The notes under the pieces: generated by a model
Seen by the model: the letters and a program-made list of their open reading frames with translations, nothing else
Told to the model about the DNA's origin: nothing
The model's database searches: none
Made by a program: the position numbers and the translations under genes
Part shown: positions 6,041-6,305 of the stretch, piece by piece
Position numbering within the stretch: position 1 is the stretch's first letter
Layout of the letters: each line of letters begins with the position of its first letter
Assembly: GCA_900313765.1 (NCBI GenBank)
Contig: OMSN01000196.1
Span: 1 to 6,305, forward strand
DNA from: an uncultured Eubacteriales bacterium
Lineage (GTDB): Bacteria > Bacillota > Clostridia > Lachnospirales > Lachnospiraceae
Length of the DNA: 6,305 bases
Direction: 5' to 3'

Positions 6041-6078
6041 TTATATATACATCTGATACATATAGATCCGATATATAA
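6041..6078 (+). repeat. AT-rich inverted repeat in the csp 3' UTR
   Basis: TTATATAT (6041-6048) pairs ATATATAA (6071-6078), and inside it ATCT (6051-6054) pairs AGAT (6064-6067), giving a nested 8+4 bp stem with small asymmetric internal loops. It lies between the csp stop and the GC-rich terminator. An AU-only stem of this kind would be stable mainly at low temperature. Confidence 0.5.
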
Positions 6079-6095
6079 GAGTTCTGATTGAATCG

Positions 6096-6133
6096 GCGGT
6101 CCGCAATACAGCGGGCCGCTTTCCTTTTCATTT
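6096..6133 (+). terminator. Intrinsic terminator of csp
   Basis: GCGGTCCGC (6096-6104) pairs GCGGGCCGC (6111-6119) as a 9-bp stem with one central U-G wobble and the loop AATACA, followed by a T-rich tract from 6120 (TTTCCTTTTCATTT). It sits 75 nt after the csp stop. In the opposite orientation there is no U-tract, so it is unlikely to serve the convergent gene to its right. Confidence 0.9.
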
Positions 6134-6160
6134 CTCCGGAACCTGCATGATATCCGGCTC

Positions 6161-6305
6161 TTATCCTCTTGTATTCAGGAACTCCAGTTCCTTTGCGCCT
6201 GCCTCGTCAGTGGGATACATCTCCACATAAGTCCTGCACTTGTCCCTTGCAGAGAGGAAGTCCAGCTTCTTCTCATAGGCAATGATCTCATTGAAATACA
6301 GTTCC
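6161..6305 (-). CDS. C-terminal fragment of an unidentified protein, possibly TPR-like
   Basis: A minus-strand reading frame enters from beyond the right edge (complete codons from 6304) and ends at TAA 6161-6163, giving 47 residues: ELYFNEIIAYEKKLDFLSAR at the start and KELEFLNTRG at the end. The pattern of alternating aromatic, leucine and alanine positions (AYEKKLDFLSARDKC, then YVEMYPTDEAGAKELEFL) looks like the last helices of a tetratricopeptide repeat, and the piece YPTDEAGAKEL fits a TPR turn. The composition is like the neighbouring genes. The family cannot be named from this fragment. It is convergent with csp, and no convincing terminator for it is visible within the window. Confidence 0.6.
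   Translation of the reverse strand, partial: ELYFNEIIAYEKKLDFLSARDKCRTYVEMYPTDEAGAKELEFLNTRG

Noticed and set aside
6136..6157. CCGGA/TCCGG inverted repeat after the right-edge gene
   Set aside because: A 5-bp stem with a 12-nt loop and no U-tract on the minus strand; too weak to call as that gene's terminator.

Overview
The window looks like a chromosomal housekeeping stretch from a low-redundancy Clostridia genome, most likely a Lachnospiraceae-type member of the Bacillota with roughly 50% GC. The reasons are the HU gene followed by an rqcP (yabO)-type S4 gene, which in Bacillota normally leads into the sporulation genes yabP/yabQ (these would lie beyond position 1), strong Shine-Dalgarno sites, a PgcA-type phosphoglucomutase, and consensus sigma-A promoters. 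The family-level placement is an inference from protein style, not a computed one.

Layout, right to left on the minus strand: cca (tRNA CCA-adding enzyme, 5502-4156), hisS (histidyl-tRNA synthetase, 4014-2644), pgcA (alpha-phosphoglucomutase, 2531-795), hup (HU nucleoid protein, 649-377) and rqcP (ribosome quality-control S4 protein, 292-47). A good promoter sits just after cca in front of hisS, and hisS-pgcA probably share a transcript. A hairpin after pgcA and a near-consensus promoter separate hup-rqcP as their own unit; a GC-rich hairpin with a short U-tract between hup and rqcP may act as a leaky terminator. On the plus strand, divergent from cca across a 321-bp AT-rich gap, is a cold-shock protein gene (5824-6021) with perfect consensus promoter hexamers, a short structured leader and a clear intrinsic terminator. 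The right edge holds the C-terminal 47 codons of a convergent minus-strand gene, possibly TPR-like.

Functionally the minus-strand genes are themed on translation: tRNA 3'-end maturation (Cca), tRNA charging (HisS) and rescue of stalled 50S-peptidyl-tRNA complexes (RqcP), with sugar-phosphate metabolism (PgcA) and nucleoid architecture (HU) interspersed. I see no phage, insertion sequence, CRISPR array, RNA gene or defence system.

The one striking anomaly is inside hisS: a perfect, in-frame 60-bp tandem duplication that repeats 20 residues of the anticodon-binding domain in a HisRS of the eukaryote-like subtype. Other points worth a second look are the hisS leader (structured, no T-box), the alternative hairpins in the csp leader, an AT-rich inverted repeat in the csp 3' UTR, and a one-helical-turn direct repeat after rqcP.
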